From Bacteroidales bacterium (GTDB lineage: Bacteria > Bacteroidota > Bacteroidia > Bacteroidales > Bacteroidaceae), in contig SFFB01000030.1 of assembly GCA_004557035.1 (NCBI GenBank), forward strand, positions 1 through 26,746: DNA of 26,746 nt. Reading direction: 5' to 3'. Every line of letters starts with the position of its first letter. Positions within the stretch are counted from its first letter, which is position 1. Both the position numbers and the translations under genes were made by a program. The notes under the pieces were generated by a model that had not been told where the DNA came from, made no database searches, and worked only from the letters and a program-made list of their open reading frames with translations. Shown one piece after another: positions 1-8,389 of the stretch.

Positions 1-1
1 T

Positions 2-514
2 CGTGCCCAAGACGTGCAGCCCGTGGCCATCTCCGCGTCTGAAACACAAAGAGAGACGCTCCGTTTCGGCACGTTGCGCTATGACTCCCTCTTGCACGCC
101 ATGCCCGAATACGCCACGATGCAAACCCGTCTGGCCGACCTTCGCGCCAAATATGAGCAAGAGGTAGCCTACAACGAGGAATCGTTCAAGCGCCAGTTCG
201 CCGAATTTTTGCAGGGGCAGAAAGAGTTTCCGCAGAATATCCTGCTCAAGCGTCAGCGCGACCTCCAAGCCGCTATGGAGCGCAGTCTGGCCTTTCGCCA
301 CGAGGCCGACAGCCTGTTGCGCCAGGCTGCCGTCGACCTGGAGGCTCCCATACGCCAGCGCCTCAATGCCGCCATTCAGGCCGTGGGATTGGAACGGGGC
401 TATGCCGGCATCGTCAATCTCGACACCCCGGCCATGCTCTTCGTCAACCCACGACTCACCGAAGACGCTACGCCCTACGTGGTGGAGAAACTCATCCTGA
501 CACGCGACCGATAA
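2..514 (+). CDS. OmpH/Skp-family periplasmic chaperone, 5' partial
   Basis: The reading frame is already open at the window edge, so the start codon and most of the signal peptide lie outside. The first readable residues, Arg-Ala-Gln-Asp, look like the end of a signal peptide (Ala-Gln cleavage type common in Bacteroidetes). The GTG at 14 is therefore unlikely to be the start. The visible 170 residues show the Skp/OmpH pattern: a 'FGTLRYDSLLHAMPEY' beginning typical of the Bacteroidetes family, then a long charged, probably coiled-coil middle (about residues 35-110 of the visible part) and a short beta-type tail ending in 'VVEKLIL'. Skp-type trimers hold unfolded outer-membrane proteins in the periplasm. 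OmpH genes directly upstream of murI are a frequent arrangement in Bacteroidales, which supports the call. Family assignment is fairly sure; whether the stop-proximal tail is complete is clear (TAA at 512-514). Confidence 0.8.
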   Translation, partial: RAQDVQPVAISASETQRETLRFGTLRYDSLLHAMPEYATMQTRLADLRAKYEQEVAYNEESFKRQFAEFLQGQKEFPQNILLKRQRDLQAAMERSLAFRHEADSLLRQAAVDLEAPIRQRLNAAIQAVGLERGYAGIVNLDTPAMLFVNPRLTEDATPYVVEKLILTRDR

Positions 515-748
515 AGGAAATTGAAAAGTCCAAGAGGCTAAAAGACTGGGAGATAATGAGCGGCCCGCCAAGTCCCCAAAGGGCGTGACCTATCAGCCCG
601 GGTCGTCAGACTTGGGTTAAGGTGCCCATTTTCAATTCATCGGTCTGAAAGGTCGGCACCCCACATACGCTTAACAGACCATGATATTTGTCTTGTTTCC
701 TCTCTGCCTTTCTGTCTCTTCTTTTTTTCTCCCCCAACCCTAAAACTT
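515..748. other. Intergenic region ompH-murI with purine/pyrimidine tracts
   Basis: This gap of 234 bases holds a purine-rich stretch of GAGGCTAAAAGACT type (about 528-557), a REP-like element (listed separately), and a pyrimidine-rich stretch (about 686-735) directly before the murI start. I see no convincing promoter or terminator in it. Confidence 0.5.
558..622 (+). repeat. REP-like intergenic element, copy 1
   Basis: The sequence starts GAGCGGCC and continues with a CAAG(T/C)CCC..AAAGGG.CG core, then ATATCAGCCC-like 'CTATCAGCCCGGG'. A second copy with the same order of blocks is at 22506-22563, and the leading block also occurs inverted at 8291-8306. The core can fold into short hairpins (CCC/GGG). 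Elements of this make-up, with 'AGCCC..GGGGCG' and 'TATCAGCCC', are common dispersed intergenic repeats in Bacteroidetes; that is from general knowledge, and the boundaries are approximate. Confidence 0.6.
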
Positions 749-1585
749 ATGAACCAACCGCTCACGACATCCGGCGCCATCGGCGTGTTTGACTCGGGCT
801 ATGGCGGCCTGACTATTTTGAGGCAAATGAGGCAGCTTTTGCCCGAATACGATTACGTCTACCTGGGCGACAATGCCCGTGCGCCTTATGGCAGTCGGTC
901 GTTCGACGTCATCTATCGCTATACGCTCGAAGCCGTTGAGGCCCTCTTTGCCCGTGGTTGCCGCATCGTCATTCTGGCTTGCAACACCGCCTCGGCCAAG
1001 GCCCTGCGCTCCATTCAGCAAAACGACCTGCCGCATATGGAAGCCGGTCTGCGCGTGCTGGGAGTCATACGCCCCACGGTAGAGGTGGTGTGTGAGATGA
1101 CGCAGACCCGCCACGTCGGCATTCTGGCCACGGCCGGCACGGTCAATTCCGGGTCTTACGGCATGGAAATCCACAAGATTGCCCCCGATATTGTCGTGAC
1201 GGGACAAGCCTGTCCCATGTGGGTGCCGTTGGTCGAGAACTACGAGTTTGACTCGCCCGGCGCCGACTATTTTGTAAAAAAACGCATCGAAGGCATTCTG
1301 CGGCAAGACCCCGACATCGACACCCTCGTGTTGGCTTGCACGCACTATCCGCTTTTGATGAACAAAATCGTGAAATATACCCCCGCCGGCGTGCGCATTG
1401 TGCCGCAAGGCGAGTATGTGGCCGAAAGCCTCCGCCGCTATTTGGCCCGCCACACTGACATGGACCAGTCGCTCTCACGTGGCGGCACGTGCCGCTATCT
1501 CACCACCGAAGACGCCGCCAAATTCCGCGAGAGCGCTTCGCTCTTTATGCACGAACCCATTGAGGTGGATCACGTCGAACTGTAA
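749..1585 (+). CDS. murI: Glutamate racemase
   Basis: The product of 278 residues interconverts L- and D-glutamate to supply D-Glu for peptidoglycan in the cytoplasm. The aspartate/glutamate racemase signatures are clear: 'GVFDSGYGG' near residue 12, 'LACNTAS' with the first catalytic Cys at 78, and 'LACTHYPLL' with the second catalytic Cys at 197. The family usually has FDSGVGG; the Tyr here is a mild variant. Length fits the family (about 260-290). The ATG at 749 gives a full N-terminus with only nine residues before the first strand. The gene follows an OmpH gene, as is usual in Bacteroidales, and ends three bases before the next start codon, so it is probably cotranscribed with the downstream epimerase gene. 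Confidence 0.95.
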   Translation: MNQPLTTSGAIGVFDSGYGGLTILRQMRQLLPEYDYVYLGDNARAPYGSRSFDVIYRYTLEAVEALFARGCRIVILACNTASAKALRSIQQNDLPHMEAGLRVLGVIRPTVEVVCEMTQTRHVGILATAGTVNSGSYGMEIHKIAPDIVVTGQACPMWVPLVENYEFDSPGADYFVKKRIEGILRQDPDIDTLVLACTHYPLLMNKIVKYTPAGVRIVPQGEYVAESLRRYLARHTDMDQSLSRGGTCRYLTTEDAAKFRESASLFMHEPIEVDHVEL

Positions 1586-1588
1586 ACA

Positions 1589-2629
1589 ATGACCATTCCA
1601 ACTACATCAACTCAAGCCACGCCCCGCCGCCTGCTGGTGACGGGGGCAAGTGGGTTTATCGGTAGTTTCATCGTGGCACGCGGCCTCGAACTGGGCTTTG
1701 AAGTGTGGGCCGCAATGAGAACCTCGAGTTCAAAGCGCTATCTGACCGACGACCGCATCCGCTTCATCACGCTCGACCTCTCGGACGAAACCAAACTGAC
1801 GGGACAACTCGCCGCTCACGTGGCCGAACACGGAGCGTGGCACGCCGTGGTCCATGCCGCAGGGGCCACAAAATGTCGCCGCGATGACGATTTTTTTGAA
1901 ATCAACACCCGCGGCACTGAGCGGCTGGCCCGAGCCTTGATGACTACCGGAGCCCTCACCGGCCGCTTGGTCTTTGTGAGTTCGCTCAGCGTGTGCGGAC
2001 CGCTCCACGAAAAAGACTACGCTCCCATTACCGCCCTCGACACGCCACGGCCCAACACCGCCTACGGCCGCTCTAAGCTGCAGGCCGAGGCTGCTTTGAG
2101 TGGCATCGCGGACTTGGACTATGTCGCCCTTCGTCCGACCGGTGTCTACGGTCCGCGTGAGCGCGACTATTTCATGATGGCCAAGAGCATCAAAAGCCAT
2201 GTTGACTTCGCTGTGGGCTATCGCCGGCAGATCATCACTTTCATCTACGTGGCCGACCTCGTAGAGGCCATTTTTCTGGCCCTCGACAAAGGTCAACGCG
2301 GCAAGGCCTACGCCCTCACCGACGGCGGAGAATACGCCTCGAGAGCCTTCTCGGACTTGCTTCAACAACATCTCGGCGTGAAGCAGGTGCTCCACATCAA
2401 GGCACCGCTATGGGTGCTCAAGATGGTGTGCGGCATAGCCGGCACCTGGGCTAAATGGCGGGGAAAAACCGCCACGCTCAACGGCGACAAATATAAGATT
2501 ATGAAACAGCGAAACTGGCGCGCCGACATCAGTGACGCACAAAAAGACCTGGGCTACGCGCCGCAATATCCTCTTGAGAGAGGCGTGGCAGAGAGTGTGG
2601 CTTGGTATAAATCCCAAAAATGGCTCTGA
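1589..2629 (+). CDS. NAD(P)-dependent epimerase/dehydratase (extended SDR)
   Basis: This 346-residue cytoplasmic protein is an extended short-chain dehydrogenase. It has a Rossmann nucleotide-binding motif TGASGFIG at residues 18-25, a 'VVHAAG' strand, a Ser-rich strand 'FVSSLSV' near 130, and the catalytic Tyr159-xxx-Lys163 (YGRSK). 'RPTGVYGPRERD' around 183 is typical of nucleotide-sugar epimerases and 3-beta-HSD-like members. The substrate cannot be read from the sequence. The stop overlaps the start of the next gene by ten bases, so the two are translationally coupled; pairing with a PAP2-type membrane protein suggests a lipid or isoprenoid substrate, but this is only inference. Confidence 0.85.
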   Translation: MTIPTTSTQATPRRLLVTGASGFIGSFIVARGLELGFEVWAAMRTSSSKRYLTDDRIRFITLDLSDETKLTGQLAAHVAEHGAWHAVVHAAGATKCRRDDDFFEINTRGTERLARALMTTGALTGRLVFVSSLSVCGPLHEKDYAPITALDTPRPNTAYGRSKLQAEAALSGIADLDYVALRPTGVYGPRERDYFMMAKSIKSHVDFAVGYRRQIITFIYVADLVEAIFLALDKGQRGKAYALTDGGEYASRAFSDLLQQHLGVKQVLHIKAPLWVLKMVCGIAGTWAKWRGKTATLNGDKYKIMKQRNWRADISDAQKDLGYAPQYPLERGVAESVAWYKSQKWL

Positions 2630-3621
2630 CAATTTTGCAACCTTTGAAAAAAGAGCGCGGACTCGTTGGCGTGGAAAAAGTCACGTTGGCCTACGCCCTT
2701 GTCACCGCCCTCATTGCCCTCTGCCTATGGACCCGCCTCTCGGCGCCGCAGACCATCATGCTCACGCGCCTCTGCGTGGTGGCCGGAATGGCGTTGGCTC
2801 TGGTCCTCTATCGTCTGAAGCCTTGCCGGCTCACTCTCCTTGTGCGCTACTTCTATCCCCTTTCGCTCTTGAGCGTTTGGTATCCCGAGACCTACGAGTT
2901 CTGTCGCGTCTTCGACAATCTCGACTGGGTCTTTGCCCGCGCCGACCAATGGCTGTTCGGCTTCCAGCCCGCCCTGAGTTTCAGCCAAGCCTGTCCGGAT
3001 CTATGGTACAGCGAAGCCCTCAACTTGGGCTATTTCGCCTATTACCCCATGATTGCCCTCACGGTCATTGTGCCGCTCTTCAAAGACACGGCTACGTTCA
3101 GCCGTACGGCTTTCATCGTGCTGGCCGCCTTTTTCCTTTATTATCTCATCTATCTCTTCGTGCCTGTGGGCGGTCCACAATATTATTTCCATACCATCGG
3201 ACTGGACCAGGCCGCTTCCGGGACGTTCGACGTCGTGGGGCCTCACAGCCACATCGGGCTCGACATGCTCCCCTCGCCGGGTGGCCACGGCCTTTTCCGC
3301 ACTCTGGTGGAAAGCGCACAGGCCAGCGGTGAGCGCCCAACGGCCGCCTTCCCCTCGTCGCACGTCGGCGTGAGCACCATCCTTATGCTCATCCTTCGCC
3401 GCGACAACCGCCGCTTGATGTGGTGGCTCATGCCTCTTTACCTCCTGCTCTGCATGGCCACGGTCTATATCCAGGCCCATTATTTCATTGATGTGGTCTT
3501 CGGCTTCGTCTCTGCCCTGTTGTTTTATGTCTTGTTGGACAAAATCTATCCGCGGGTGGAGCGCTTTGGCTATGCCGAGCCGCCTTTCTCTCTCATAACA
3601 AAACAAAAAACAAAACCATAA
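2620..3621 (+). CDS. PAP2 superfamily membrane phosphatase/phosphotransferase
   Basis: This 333-residue integral membrane protein has about six hydrophobic segments. The C-terminal half carries the PAP2 signatures: PSSH at 245-248 (catalytic His) and H287-x3-D291 (HYFID) at the start of the last helix. A classical first motif (K-x6-RP) is not evident, which is typical of the Aur1/inositolphosphotransferase-like branch rather than of simple PAP2 phosphatases; 'VPVGGPQYYF' near 181 also fits that branch. Bacteroidales make sphingolipids, so a head-group transfer role is possible, but dephosphorylation of a lipid phosphate is equally open. The start overlaps the epimerase gene by ten bases and the stop TAA shares its last A with the next ATG. 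Confidence 0.75.
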   Translation: MALTILQPLKKERGLVGVEKVTLAYALVTALIALCLWTRLSAPQTIMLTRLCVVAGMALALVLYRLKPCRLTLLVRYFYPLSLLSVWYPETYEFCRVFDNLDWVFARADQWLFGFQPALSFSQACPDLWYSEALNLGYFAYYPMIALTVIVPLFKDTATFSRTAFIVLAAFFLYYLIYLFVPVGGPQYYFHTIGLDQAASGTFDVVGPHSHIGLDMLPSPGGHGLFRTLVESAQASGERPTAAFPSSHVGVSTILMLILRRDNRRLMWWLMPLYLLLCMATVYIQAHYFIDVVFGFVSALLFYVLLDKIYPRVERFGYAEPPFSLITKQKTKP

Positions 3622-5018
3622 TGAAAAAGACACTCCTCACCCTCTTGCTCGTGGCCGGCACGACCGCTGCCGTGGCCCAAAGCCAGAACGGCGGCATCAC
3701 GGCCGACATGCTCCGCCAAATCAAGCAAGCCCAGTCGGAGACTGTGGCCGACAAAGCGCTGCGCAATGCCCTCTTCTCCACGTCTATCAACCAACTGGCC
3801 ACGTCGCCCGAACGCACCAAGGCCGGCGATGTGCATTTTTCAGACAAAGTCAACTCAAAAGGCATCACCGACCAGGCTTCAAGCGGACGCTGTTGGCTCT
3901 TCACCGGCCTTAATGTGATGCGTGCCAAGATGATTGAACAATATGGTCTGGGCTCTTTCCAGTTTTCGCAGGCCTATTGCTTCTTCTACGACCAACTGGA
4001 AAAGTCTAACCTCTTCCTGCAGGCCGTCATCGACAACGCCGGCAAACCCCTCGACGACAAGACCAACGAATGGCTGCTCAAGAACCCGCTTTCAGACGGT
4101 GGCACCTTCTGCGGTGTGCAAGACGTGGTGACCAAATACGGCTTAGTGCCCGCCGAAGTGATGCCCGAGAGCTACGCCGCCAACAATACCTCAAAAATGT
4201 CGCAACTCTTGCAACTCAAACTCCGCGAGTGGGCGCTCGAACTCAGAAGCCGCGTGGGAAAAGGTGAAAAGGCTGCAAAAATCCAGCAACGCAAGACCGA
4301 AATGCTCGCCACCGTCTACCACGTGCTGGCCGTCTGCCTCGGCGAGCCGCCCACAGAGTTTGAATGGACGCGCACCGATGCTGCAGGCACGCCAGTAGAG
4401 ACGAAAAAATACACGCCCCTCTCGTTTTATGCCGAATTTGTGGGAGCCGACCTGAAAAACAACTACGTCATGCTCATGAACGACCCCACGCGTCCCTACC
4501 ATAAGACCTACACCATCGAATACGACCGCCACACCTACGACGGTAGTCAGTGGACCTACCTCAACCTGCCCATCGACGAGATCAAGCAGATGGCGATTGC
4601 CTCCATTAAAGACTCCGTGATGATGTACTTTTCTTGTGACGTGGGCAAATGTTATAACGCCAAGACCGGCGTGCTCAGTCTCGACAACTACGATTACGAG
4701 AGCCTCTTCAACACGACCTTCCCCATGGACAAGGCCGACCGCATCCGCACCTTTGCTTCCGCTTCGAGCCACGCTATGACCCTGATGGCCGTAGACCTTG
4801 ACGCCGACGGCAAACCCAAAAAGTGGATGGTGGAAAACTCTTGGGGCCCCTCTTCGGGCTATCAGGGCCATCTCATCATGACCGACCGCTGGTTTGAGGA
4901 GTATATGTTCCGCCTCGTCGTTGAGAAGCGGTTTGTGCCCGAAAAGACGCTGCAACTGCTTCGTCAGAAACCCACCGTCCTTCCCGCCTGGGACCCCCTC
5001 TTTGCTCCCGAGCAGTAA
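3621..5018 (+). CDS. Secreted C1-family aminopeptidase (PepC/bleomycin hydrolase type)
   Basis: The 465-residue product starts with a signal peptide (KK, hydrophobic core, cleavage near AVAQ at 20), so it acts in the periplasm or outside. The bleomycin-hydrolase/PepC peptidase C1B triad is complete: Cys91 in 'QASSGRCWLF', His384 in 'SSHAMTL', and Asn406 in 'ENSWG'. The long insertion between Cys and His is normal for the family, and the length fits. Cytosolic PepC enzymes trim peptides from the N-terminus; the Bacteroidetes versions with signal peptides presumably do so in the envelope. The ATG overlaps the preceding stop by one base (TAATG), so the gene is coupled to the PAP2 gene. Function is well supported, the physiological substrate is not known. 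Confidence 0.9.
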   Translation: MKKTLLTLLLVAGTTAAVAQSQNGGITADMLRQIKQAQSETVADKALRNALFSTSINQLATSPERTKAGDVHFSDKVNSKGITDQASSGRCWLFTGLNVMRAKMIEQYGLGSFQFSQAYCFFYDQLEKSNLFLQAVIDNAGKPLDDKTNEWLLKNPLSDGGTFCGVQDVVTKYGLVPAEVMPESYAANNTSKMSQLLQLKLREWALELRSRVGKGEKAAKIQQRKTEMLATVYHVLAVCLGEPPTEFEWTRTDAAGTPVETKKYTPLSFYAEFVGADLKNNYVMLMNDPTRPYHKTYTIEYDRHTYDGSQWTYLNLPIDEIKQMAIASIKDSVMMYFSCDVGKCYNAKTGVLSLDNYDYESLFNTTFPMDKADRIRTFASASSHAMTLMAVDLDADGKPKKWMVENSWGPSSGYQGHLIMTDRWFEEYMFRLVVEKRFVPEKTLQLLRQKPTVLPAWDPLFAPEQ

Positions 5019-5062
5019 TATAGCGAATAGGCCTGCGGTGTAGCCGCATAGTTTTCTTGCAG

Positions 5063-6112
5063 ATGAAATCCGACCCACTCCTTTCCGCCTACCAGCGTGT
5101 CAATGCCTTACACCGTCGCCAGATGGTGTGGCATGTTGGTGTGGATGCTGGCTTCTTTGCCGAGTATTCGGCCATGCTCAACGCCATGATTTATTGCCTT
5201 AAAAAAAAGTGGCGCTTCTCGCTTTATGCCGACGATGCCAATTTCGGTTATGCCAAAGGCTGGGCCGATTATTTCGAACCCTTTTGTGAAGAAGTCCACG
5301 AGGCGTTTCATCACCGCTACAACCTTTATCCGTCCCCTTCGTGGCGACCCTGGCTCACGCAAAAAGAGCGCCGACGGGCCATCTCCCTGGGCTGGATGCT
5401 CAAACTCCGCTGGCGGCATTTTGTGGGCAATGTCTTGGCGATGAAAGCCTATGGCCGGCGTGTGCGGCTCTCTCATTCGCTGCGTCTCAAGCCCGACCAA
5501 GTGACCATTCCCGAGCTTGACATCGACCTGCCCTATATTGAAGCCTTTGGCCGCATGGCCGACATCACTTGGCGCTTTAATGCCGAAACCCGCCGGGCCG
5601 TGGACGAACTCATCGGGTCGCTTGGCCTGTCGCCGCGCTTCATCTCCTGCCAGTTGCGAGGTGGCGACAAGGTGACCGAGACCGCTTTGCTGCCCGTCAG
5701 CCGCTATGTCGAACCGCTCACCCGCTTGGCCCAGGGCCGCGATGTCTATGTCTTGACCGACGACTACCGCCTTTTTGAAGAACTTCGTCGCCTTGCGCCG
5801 TCGCTCAGCCTAAAGACCCTCTGTCGGCCCACTGAGCAAGGCTATGTCAACGCGGCTTTCACCGCTACCGCCGCCGAGGCCAAGCGTGTGCAAATGCAGC
5901 GCTTCCTGGCCGGCATCGAACTGCTGCGGCGCAGCGATTGCTATCTGGGCAGCGTCACCACGGGGCCGAGTTGCTTCATGTTCAAGAGTGACTTGTCCAA
6001 AGGAGTGGCCATCGACTGCGAGCAGGCCGACATTGTCGACATTATCAACCAGCCCGTCGCCGAGCGTGCCCGTCGCGCTGCGCTCTATCTGGCCGCCCAT
6101 CCCCAGCCGTAA
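5063..6112 (+). CDS. Probable GT23/NodZ-like (fucosyltransferase-fold) glycosyltransferase
   Basis: I do not recognise a named family with certainty. The ATG at 5063 was chosen over a TTG two codons upstream. The 349-residue soluble-looking protein has no signal peptide. Its C-terminal half resembles the donor-binding half of alpha-1,6-fucosyltransferases: a 'QLRGGDKVTE' segment at 197-206, comparable to the HxRRxDK motif of FUT8/NodZ, then 'VYVLTDDYRLFEEL' and 'RRSDCYLGSVTTGPSCFM', the order seen in that fold. The key Arg and Asp are present but the leading His is replaced by Gln. It sits between a peptidase and a rhomboid gene, which says little about its role. A GDP-sugar-dependent transferase is the best inference. 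Confidence 0.5.
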   Translation: MKSDPLLSAYQRVNALHRRQMVWHVGVDAGFFAEYSAMLNAMIYCLKKKWRFSLYADDANFGYAKGWADYFEPFCEEVHEAFHHRYNLYPSPSWRPWLTQKERRRAISLGWMLKLRWRHFVGNVLAMKAYGRRVRLSHSLRLKPDQVTIPELDIDLPYIEAFGRMADITWRFNAETRRAVDELIGSLGLSPRFISCQLRGGDKVTETALLPVSRYVEPLTRLAQGRDVYVLTDDYRLFEELRRLAPSLSLKTLCRPTEQGYVNAAFTATAAEAKRVQMQRFLAGIELLRRSDCYLGSVTTGPSCFMFKSDLSKGVAIDCEQADIVDIINQPVAERARRAALYLAAHPQP

Positions 6113-6137
6113 GCGGCACACCATCACAAAAACACTT

Positions 6138-7121
6138 ATGAGAAACCTACCTCCCGTCACCAAAAACCTGCTTATCATCAACCTCATCTGCTTCATGGCC
6201 GCTCTGGTCTTTGAGCAGCGAGGTGTTGATCTTACTCGCGTGTGCGGTCTGCACTTTGTCCTGTCGTCCGACTTCGGCCTCTGGCAGCCTGTCACCTATA
6301 TGTTTCTCCACGCCAACTTCTCCCACCTTTTCTTCAATATGTTTTCGCTCTGGATGTTCGGTCGCATTGTCGAGCAGGCTATGGGAGAGAAGCGCTTCAT
6401 TATTTTTTATTTCGTCTGCGGCATTGGTGCGGCCCTCTGCCAAGAGTTGTGGCAGTTGGGCGAATACTTCATCGCCGTCGGTAACGGCAGTTACGCCGGC
6501 CTGCCCTTGGTCGAGATTGACGGCCAATGGAATTTGCTCGATTTTGCCAACCAGTCGCGCTATCTGCTCACCGAGTGCATCGCTCCGACCATAGGGGCCA
6601 GTGGCGCATGTTATGGCGTGTTGCTGGCTTTTGGTATGACCTACCCCAACGAGCGCATCATGCTGCTTCTGCCGCCCATTCCTCTCAAGGCCAAATACTT
6701 TGTCTGCGGTTACGCCGTCATTGAATTGATTTCGGCCTTTGCCAGCGACGGCAACGTGGCCCATTTCGCCCACCTTGGCGGTATGCTCTTCGGCCTCTTG
6801 CTCATACTCTATTGGCGCGGCAAGGGGCGCAGTCGCTTTGAGGGTTGGCAAACGTGGACGCCGCGCCGTTCCGCCTCGCCTTGGACCCGACTGAAAGACC
6901 GCTTCAAACAGTGGTTCAAGGCTTCAAAACCAAAGAAAAAAGACTCGGCACGCTTTTCAGACCGCTCGGCAGACTATGACTACAACGCCCGTCACGCCGA
7001 AGAGAAAAAGCGTAAAGACCAGGAAGAAATAGACCGGATTTTACAGAAAATCAAACAAAGCGGCTACCAAAGCCTCACCGACGCCGAGCGCCGTCGCCTC
7101 TTTGAAGACAGCAAGCGCTAA
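6138..7121 (+). CDS. Rhomboid-family intramembrane serine protease
   Basis: The open frame extends far upstream, but the ATG at 6138, 25 bases after the previous stop, gives the normal N-terminus just before the first membrane helix, so I use it (327 residues). The GlpG-like core is visible: 'YMFLHANFSHLFFNM' at 54-68, catalytic Ser155 in 'GASGACYG', and catalytic His212 in 'AHLGGMLFG'. About six helices are predicted by eye up to residue 225. A cytosolic, charged tail follows and ends in a segment 'DRILQKIKQSGYQSLT' that recurs in Bacteroidetes rhomboids. The enzyme cleaves membrane proteins within the bilayer. The next gene, an EEP hydrolase, commonly follows rhomboid in Bacteroidales. Confidence 0.9.
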   Translation: MRNLPPVTKNLLIINLICFMAALVFEQRGVDLTRVCGLHFVLSSDFGLWQPVTYMFLHANFSHLFFNMFSLWMFGRIVEQAMGEKRFIIFYFVCGIGAALCQELWQLGEYFIAVGNGSYAGLPLVEIDGQWNLLDFANQSRYLLTECIAPTIGASGACYGVLLAFGMTYPNERIMLLLPPIPLKAKYFVCGYAVIELISAFASDGNVAHFAHLGGMLFGLLLILYWRGKGRSRFEGWQTWTPRRSASPWTRLKDRFKQWFKASKPKKKDSARFSDRSADYDYNARHAEEKKRKDQEEIDRILQKIKQSGYQSLTDAERRRLFEDSKR

Positions 7122-7153
7122 ACGCCCTTCGGCGTCGCTCAATCTTTGAGACC

Positions 7154-8239
7154 ATGAAAGTGTTGCTCAAAAAATCTGCCCATCTTGTCATTGCAACGGC
7201 CGCTTGGCTGGCTGTGGCTTTCTTGTGGGCCTGTGCGTTGAGCGTCTATTTCAGTCCTGCCCGTTCCGCCTTGGCCGGCCTCCTGTCTTTAGCCTTTCCC
7301 TGTGCCCTCATAGCCGTGGTGGGCATGACACTGGTCACCCTTGTTTTTTCGCGCCGCCACCTCTGGGTGCCGTTGCTCGGTCTGGCCCTTTGTTGGGGAA
7401 GAGTGAGAGACTACGTGCCCGTCAATTTCTCTTCAGAGCCGCCTGCCGGTGCCGTCAAAGTGCTCACCTACAACGTACATGGCTTCTCGGACCATACCAA
7501 TACGCCCCGGCTCACCTATTTCGCCCTCGAAGACATCCTCACCAGCGGCGCAGACATTGTTTGCCTGCAAGAAGTCTATTATTTGCCGTCGGACACGGCT
7601 ACTTGGGCTGCGGTGCGCGAGTGCGCCTCTACGGTCTATGCCCACCACGACACGGTCAACATCTCTTCGAGTATGCTCACCGTTTTTTCGCACTATCCCA
7701 TCGTGGGCCACGAAACCATCTGTCACGACAGCACCAATGGAGCGGCAGCCTTCAAACTGTTGCTTTCGCCGGTCGATACGTTGACGGTGGTCAACTGTCA
7801 TTTGGCGTCGATGCGCCTTAGCCCCGACGAGCGCGAACAATACCACACCATCGTCACCAATCCCGAAAACACCGACAGCACCCGCCACAGCCTTTCGCGC
7901 ATCGTGCGTCGGCTCGTGGCCGGCAACCGCACCAGATCCGCTCAGGCCGAGGCTGTGGCCGACTATGTGCGGCGCCATCGCGGCGAGCGGCTGATTGTGT
8001 GTGGCGACTTCAACGACACGCCCGTCTCATATGCCCACCACACCATTGCCTCTGCCGGACTGACCGACGCTTATGCCGCCACGGGGCGCGGGCCAGGCCG
8101 CTCGTTCAACCGCGACGCCATTTTCGTGCGCATAGACCACATCCTGATGTCGTCGCGCCTGCGGCCCTACGCCTGTCGCATAGACAACACTTTCCGCCAC
8201 TCCGACCACTATCCGGCCGTGTGCTATTTCACTTTTTGA
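7154..8239 (+). CDS. Endonuclease/exonuclease/phosphatase-family protein with N-terminal membrane helices
   Basis: The 361-residue protein has three hydrophobic segments within the first 80 residues, then an EEP catalytic domain, presumably on the periplasmic side. EEP motifs are present in order: 'LTYNVHGF' (metal-binding Asn), 'CLQEVY' (Glu), 'NCHL', 'CGDFNDTP' (Asp-x-Asn), 'RIDHILMS', and 'SDHYPAVC' (Asp-His). The substrate may be a phosphodiester or a lipid phosphate; nucleic acid is not implied by the family name. It follows the rhomboid gene after 32 bases and likely shares its transcript. The catalytic set looks complete. Confidence 0.85.
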   Translation: MKVLLKKSAHLVIATAAWLAVAFLWACALSVYFSPARSALAGLLSLAFPCALIAVVGMTLVTLVFSRRHLWVPLLGLALCWGRVRDYVPVNFSSEPPAGAVKVLTYNVHGFSDHTNTPRLTYFALEDILTSGADIVCLQEVYYLPSDTATWAAVRECASTVYAHHDTVNISSSMLTVFSHYPIVGHETICHDSTNGAAAFKLLLSPVDTLTVVNCHLASMRLSPDEREQYHTIVTNPENTDSTRHSLSRIVRRLVAGNRTRSAQAEAVADYVRRHRGERLIVCGDFNDTPVSYAHHTIASAGLTDAYAATGRGPGRSFNRDAIFVRIDHILMSSRLRPYACRIDNTFRHSDHYPAVCYFTF

Positions 8240-8389
8240 ACCCTTAAAGAGTCAAAAAGACAGAGAGACTAAGAGACGAAGAGTCGGCTTGGCCGCTCAT
8301 TCTCTCTTATCCTCATTCTCTCTTGGTCCATTACATTTCGTCTCTTAAATTTTTCGACTCTTCGTCTTCTAATCCTTAAAACCCTACCT
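8240..8389. repeat. Intergenic low-complexity purine/pyrimidine tracts
   Basis: This 150-base gap contains a purine-rich run of AGAGACTAAGAGACGAAGAG type (about 8262-8283), then a pyrimidine-rich run with two direct 13-base copies of CTCATTCTCTCTT (8296-8308 and 8312-8324), and a further pyrimidine run before the sialidase start. GGCCGCTC at 8291-8298 is the inverted form of the GAGCGGCC block of the REP-like elements. Confidence 0.6.

Noticed and set aside
2532..3332. Open + strand frame of 266 codons overlapping the epimerase and PAP2 genes
   Set aside because: Low-complexity, Arg/Pro/His-rich translation typical of an out-of-frame reading; the PAP2 frame has clear motifs.
5030..5056. TGCGG-TGTAG-CCGCA hairpin followed by ATAGTTTTC after the peptidase gene
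   Set aside because: The stem has only five pairs and the T run is short and displaced, so it is not a convincing terminator.
5844..6137. Upstream extension of the rhomboid frame
   Set aside because: It overlaps the previous gene by nearly 270 bases and adds Ser/Pro-rich sequence; the ATG at 6138 fits the usual rhomboid start.
7122..7140. ACGCC-CTTC-GGCGT hairpin after the rhomboid gene
   Set aside because: Five-pair stem with no T tract; the next gene is 32 bases from the previous stop and is probably cotranscribed.
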